Shown in pieces: positions 60,962 to 64,000 of a stretch of DNA of 64,000 nucleotides. The notes below the pieces were generated by a model, which worked only from the letters and a program-made list of their open reading frames with translations, made no database searches and was not told the DNA's origin. The DNA comes from Linyphia triangularis (taxonomy: Eukaryota > Arthropoda > Arachnida > Araneae > Linyphiidae): positions 55,006,487 to 55,070,486 of the forward strand of contig OZ021727.1 in assembly GCA_963978545.1 (NCBI GenBank), in the 5' to 3' direction. The first letter of the stretch is position 1; every line of letters begins with the position of its first letter. The translations under genes were made by a program, and so were the position numbers.

Positions 60962-62266
60962 TGCTGAGGCTCGGACGAGGGTCTGTCCCCTCTCCTGTCC
61001 AATTCAGGGCAATCACGTCTGAAATGTCCTTCCCGGTTGCAGAGCCAACAAACCACTCTAGTTTTTCGATCCCTCGAGCCAGGAATATTTCTCATAATTC
61101 GCTCCATCTTGTTTTCCAGTTCTTGAAACTTCTTCGTGAAAAGTTCAGAGGAATCGTCTCCCAATGTTCCACGTACGAAACGCCGATCTTTTCTAGAAGC
61201 TTGCTGTGCGGCTTCTACTCTCATGGCATAGACGAGGGTTGACTTCAGATCTTTGCTGTCTGACATCCTGGTAGCTTGCTGTATGTCGGGATCTTTGATG
61301 GCATCCACGAAATACTGAAGAGACAGGTTATCTCGTACGTCCGAGGGACAGTCTGGGAAAGCGAGGAGCGACAGTCTTTCTACATCCGATGCCAATTCTT
61401 GAAGAGTTTCATTGGCCTTCTGCTGTATCACTTTCAATTGCAGTCTGTTGTAATCCTTTAGATGCTGCTCCCCAAACCTTAACTCCAACGCACTTGCCAG
61501 CGCCACGAATTCTCCCCGCTTCTCTTCAGGTAGCGTCTGTAAAATGTTAGCAGCTTCACTTCGAAGAGATGCTGCGAGATGGAATGCCTTAGAAGTATCG
61601 TCCCAACCATTCGCAGAAGCAATAATTTCAAACGCGCCAAGACGACCTCCCATCAAAAGTGGCTACTTTGATGTTGGAACGTGGCGCAATGAAGGGAGTG
61701 GAAACATTATCCCATTTAGGCGTTGCAACGGTCATAGCTTCCCCCGTTTCAATTTTCCGTAGCCTTTCTTCAACAGCGTCATGAAACTTTTCCTGTTCCT
61801 CTTTCATGGTGGAAACCTTTTCTTCGATTTCATTCCTCACAGTCACAAGATCTTCTTTCATTGTAGAAACCTTTTCTCCCAAGCAGTCAACTTTCCCATT
61901 AACCGCCTCAAAACTCTCACTGATTTCTTTTCTTACTTCACTCAGAACCTCTTCTTTTACCGATTGTAGAACACTTGTAGTAGTTTCTATTATAGTAGAT
62001 TCCACCATTGTAGTCCGTTCGGATTGCACTTCTTCTCTAATCCCAATTATAGCTGCTGATGTGGATTCTCGGCAGGTGGTGATTGCAGCGGCGAGTTCAG
62101 CATTTGTCGTTTCTTGACTGGCTTGACCAGCAGCAATTGTAGCGGCGGTTGATTCTTGTCCAGCTTTTATTTCGGCGGCGGTGGTTTCCTGTTGGGCCTT
62201 CATTCCAACAATCATTTCCATCAACTGCTTCATTTGGTCTTCCATCATTCCTCTAGTTGTCGGCAT
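60952..62266 (-). pseudogene. Gypsy Gag with a 14-bp deletion
   Basis: The start ATG is at 62266-62264 (MPTTRGMMEDQMKQLMEMIV). The N-terminal part is a long helical, Ala/Glu/Gln-rich region with repeated 'AGQEST/ASQETT' units and a coiled coil. Around 61632 the copy lacks 14 bp present in the sister element, shifting the frame. The rest of Gag (ANGWDDTSKAFHLAASLR...) is open from about 61656 and carries an intact CCHC zinc knuckle (CWLCNREGHFRRDC near 61050-61010). It ends QQLN-stop at 60954-60952, overlapping the pol frame. Confidence 0.9.
60955..60961 (-). promoter_or_regulatory. candidate -1 ribosomal frameshift site GTTAAAC
   Basis: On the minus strand the last sense codons of gag read as G-TTA-AAC immediately before the TAA stop. 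A -1 slip there enters the pol frame, which is open from this point (CTA AAG AGC ...) into the protease. GTTAAAC is a known functional -1 heptamer in some RNA viruses. A GC-rich segment able to form a short stem (ggcg-gaggt-cgcc and ctcgcgag) lies some 6 to 30 bases downstream. The sister copy has one extra base here and reads gag and protease in a single frame. Confidence 0.6.
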
Positions 62267-62280
62267 TCAAAATTACGAGA

Positions 62281-62297
62281 CCCCACTTCTGACACCA
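62281..62297 (-). other. tRNA-Leu primer binding site
   Basis: Reads TGGTGTCAGAAGTGGGG on the minus strand, one base from the LTR. It matches the sister copy's tRNA-Leu site except at the last base. Confidence 0.75.
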
Positions 62298-62298
62298 C

Positions 62299-62756
62299 TG
62301 TTACGAATTTTTCCGCTGAGGCAATGATGGCACAGTTTTCACGGTTTAAAAATATTTATTCTCTCTTCAGAAAACTCTCAAAATTTATTCACAGGCAACA
62401 GTTTAATTACCCTCAAGCTTCAACACAAGCTTCAACAAAAATAACTTCGAATTCAGCGATTATACAAGCTCACTAAAATAGGTAAACAAAGCGATCAGCT
62501 TTCAACGAAGTCCGAAGTCAATCTGAAAACTTTCCTGATCTTCCGGTCTTTAAATACTAGCGCGAGAGAATATTCGCGAAATTTCCAACCAATTCATCGA
62601 AAAAGAAACATCTCGAAACTTCTCGATTGCTTTAGGTGTTGCCACCTTTTTCTAACCTGTATAATCGCTATTAACAAATAAAATAAGATAAAAATAAATT
62701 ACAATAGAATTTTAAAATAACACGTCACTATTTACAATATATACAGACAATTTGTG

Positions 62757-62761
<5 letters not shown>
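62299..62761 (-). repeat. 5' LTR of the truncated Gypsy copy
   Basis: 463 bp, TGTTGCACAA...TCGTAACA on the minus strand, clearly the same family as the LTRs at 35925-36390 and 39160-39623. Confidence 0.9.
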
Positions 62762-62762
<1 letters not shown>

Positions 62763-62846
<84 letters not shown>

Positions 62847-62904
62847 TATATATATAAAATATATATATAAATATATAAATAAATATATATAAATATATAT
62901 ATAT
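62763..62904. repeat. (AT)n microsatellite, partly degenerate
   Basis: Pure AT to 62839, then imperfect AT/AAAT units. Confidence 0.95.
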
Positions 62905-63503
62905 AACTGGACATAACTTCTAACTGGACAATGGAAAAACTGAATTTTAAATTTCTGTTTAGTTCGTTATTAATTAATTTTCTAATTAATTAATATATAT
63001 TTTACAAAACGATTCGTAATTGGGCTACAGTTATGAAATTTTCAACACAAGTAGTTCTGGCCTTTTAATTCGACTAACAAAAAGAATGTTAAAATTTCAA
63101 GTTGTTTTTTTAATTAATTTTTTCACAAAAAGTGACCTTTAATAGGCCTAGAGCTTTGAAAGTTTCAACATAAGTAGTTTTGCCCTTTAATTTTGCTTTC
63201 CACAAACACGTGTTAAAATAATCTTAGATTAATAATAATAATTAGATTTTAGTGAGTGAAGCGAGCCTATGCTTGCATAGCAACGAACCTTTCAACGAGT
63301 GAAGTAAGCCTGCGCTTATGTGTCAATAAACTTTTTAGCGAATAAGCGAACTCGGTTTTGCGTAGCGATGAACCTTCCTGCGAGCGAAGCACTAAAAACT
63401 GGGACCTATACACGAATGACAGATTTCCGCATCGCGACGCCTCGCAGCTAGCTAAAATATTGCTCATTTATAATTTCGTAGCGAAGCACGGGTATTCAGC
63501 TAG
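62905..63503. repeat. dispersed repeat with degenerate tandem units and Helitron-like 3' end
   Basis: The block has two loosely similar units of about 127 bp (near 63016 and 63143, sharing 'aagtagttYtg'). Three and a half degenerate units of 42-43 bp follow from 63256 (gtgaagcgagcc, gtgaagtaagcc, gaataagcgaac, gagcgaagcac). It ends gcgaagcacgggtattcagc then CTAG at 63500-63503 followed by T. A 'gaagcacggg ... CTAG|T' end resembles Helitron 3' termini (CTRR, insertion before T), but the hairpin is degraded and no 5' TC end was identified. The 66-residue minus-strand frame inside is not taken as a gene. Confidence 0.4.
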
Positions 63504-63875
63504 TTTTAATATATTTGCGAAAAAATATTGTAATTATTCACTTTTATTTCATTATTTCCCAAATAATATCTTCTGTACTTAAAAATTTAATGCTAGTAAA
63601 CACATTTGTAAAGTATATAAAAAGTCCATTAACTGAACCTCTGCTAACAGATTACTATATATCACCTTTGCTATATTAATAAACTGCATTTTGCCTTATT
63701 TATAACTATAAAATATTTTTTTTTTCTCAAGTCAAGTTAGATTAATACGTGGTATATATTTTAACTATAACAGGAGAGTTAATCATTGAAAAAGCAAATT
63801 GCATCCAGAATGAAAATAAAAATAACCTGTAATCAATGAAAATTAACTGAAATACAAAACATTCAAACATTTTTC

Positions 63876-63956
<81 letters not shown>

Positions 63957-64000
63957 CATTGTTTCCTATTAACGAAAATAAGCCGTAAAAAAGTTTGGGG
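63504..64000. other. no gene seen
   Basis: AT-rich sequence containing the microsatellite at 63879-63954. Confidence 0.45.
63879..63954. repeat. (AT)n microsatellite
   Basis: About 38 AT dinucleotides. Confidence 0.97.

Larger units (their letters stand above)
57641..62761 (-). mobile_element. Ty3/Gypsy element, 3'-truncated copy
   Basis: Same family as the copy at 35925-39623, on the opposite strand. It keeps the 5' LTR (62299-62761), primer site, gag and nearly all of pol, but stops at 57641, shortly after the integrase domain, losing the pol C-terminus and 3' LTR. Its 5' end abuts an (AT)n microsatellite. Defects include a 14-bp deletion in gag, a stop between protease and RT, and a substituted catalytic residue in integrase. 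Confidence 0.93.

Noticed and set aside
63267..63467. 66-residue minus-strand frame with a coding-like look
   Set aside because: It lies wholly in degenerate tandem repeat units and the repeat's terminal region, so it is better explained as repeat DNA.

Overview
This window is AT-rich eukaryotic DNA. It has no operons, ribosome binding sites or prokaryotic genes. It is dominated by dinucleotide microsatellites, poly-A/T tracts and transposable elements of types common in arthropods: BEL/Pao and Ty3/Gypsy LTR elements, Tc1, pogo, PIF/Harbinger, hAT and Helitron remnants. The repeat mix and the style of the Gypsy Gag protein suggest an arachnid, perhaps a spider, but this is inference and no host marker gene was recognised.

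Layout. Positions 1-22150 are mostly non-coding, with an (AT)n array, a compound (AT)n-(AG)n array, Tc1 and pogo-like remnants, two imperfect inverted repeats and a near-identical tandem duplication (20835-21341). Positions 22150-27060 hold, on the minus strand, a decaying unassigned coding stretch and two pieces that could be the last exons of a host gene. They also hold a PIF/Harbinger transposase remnant (plus strand), a 22-bp perfect hairpin, and a 253-bp MITE with 21-bp terminal repeats and an exact 9-bp target duplication. Positions 27060-33070 show nothing assignable. Near 33076-33252 is a Helitron/Pif1-type helicase fragment.

Positions 34608-39906 are a nested structure. A Tc1-family transposon with two direct repeats inside each terminal inverted repeat (IR/DR) was invaded by a 3.7-kb Ty3/Gypsy element that has itself lost reverse transcriptase, RNase H and most of integrase. 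Positions 40361-46452 hold an almost full-length BEL/Pao element: identical-length 368-bp LTRs differing at 3 sites, a 5-bp target duplication, a tRNA-Phe primer site, and one gag-pol frame broken by three stop codons. Positions 49640-52735 carry coding-like plus-strand pieces split by a 1.4-kb hAT-like element with an 8-bp target duplication. A possible terminal exon follows at 55461-55621. Positions 57641-62761 (minus strand) hold a second copy of the same Gypsy family, truncated at its 3' end against a hAT-like terminus. It keeps a long pol frame and a good candidate -1 frameshift site at the gag stop codon.

No complete, certainly functional host gene is visible. The LTR elements carry standard Gag, protease, RT, RNase H and integrase modules, but each copy has disabling lesions. 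I did not find a convincing new biological system. The most informative signals are the nested and dated insertions, the two non-autonomous elements with exact target duplications, the candidate frameshift site, and the unassigned host coding remnants.
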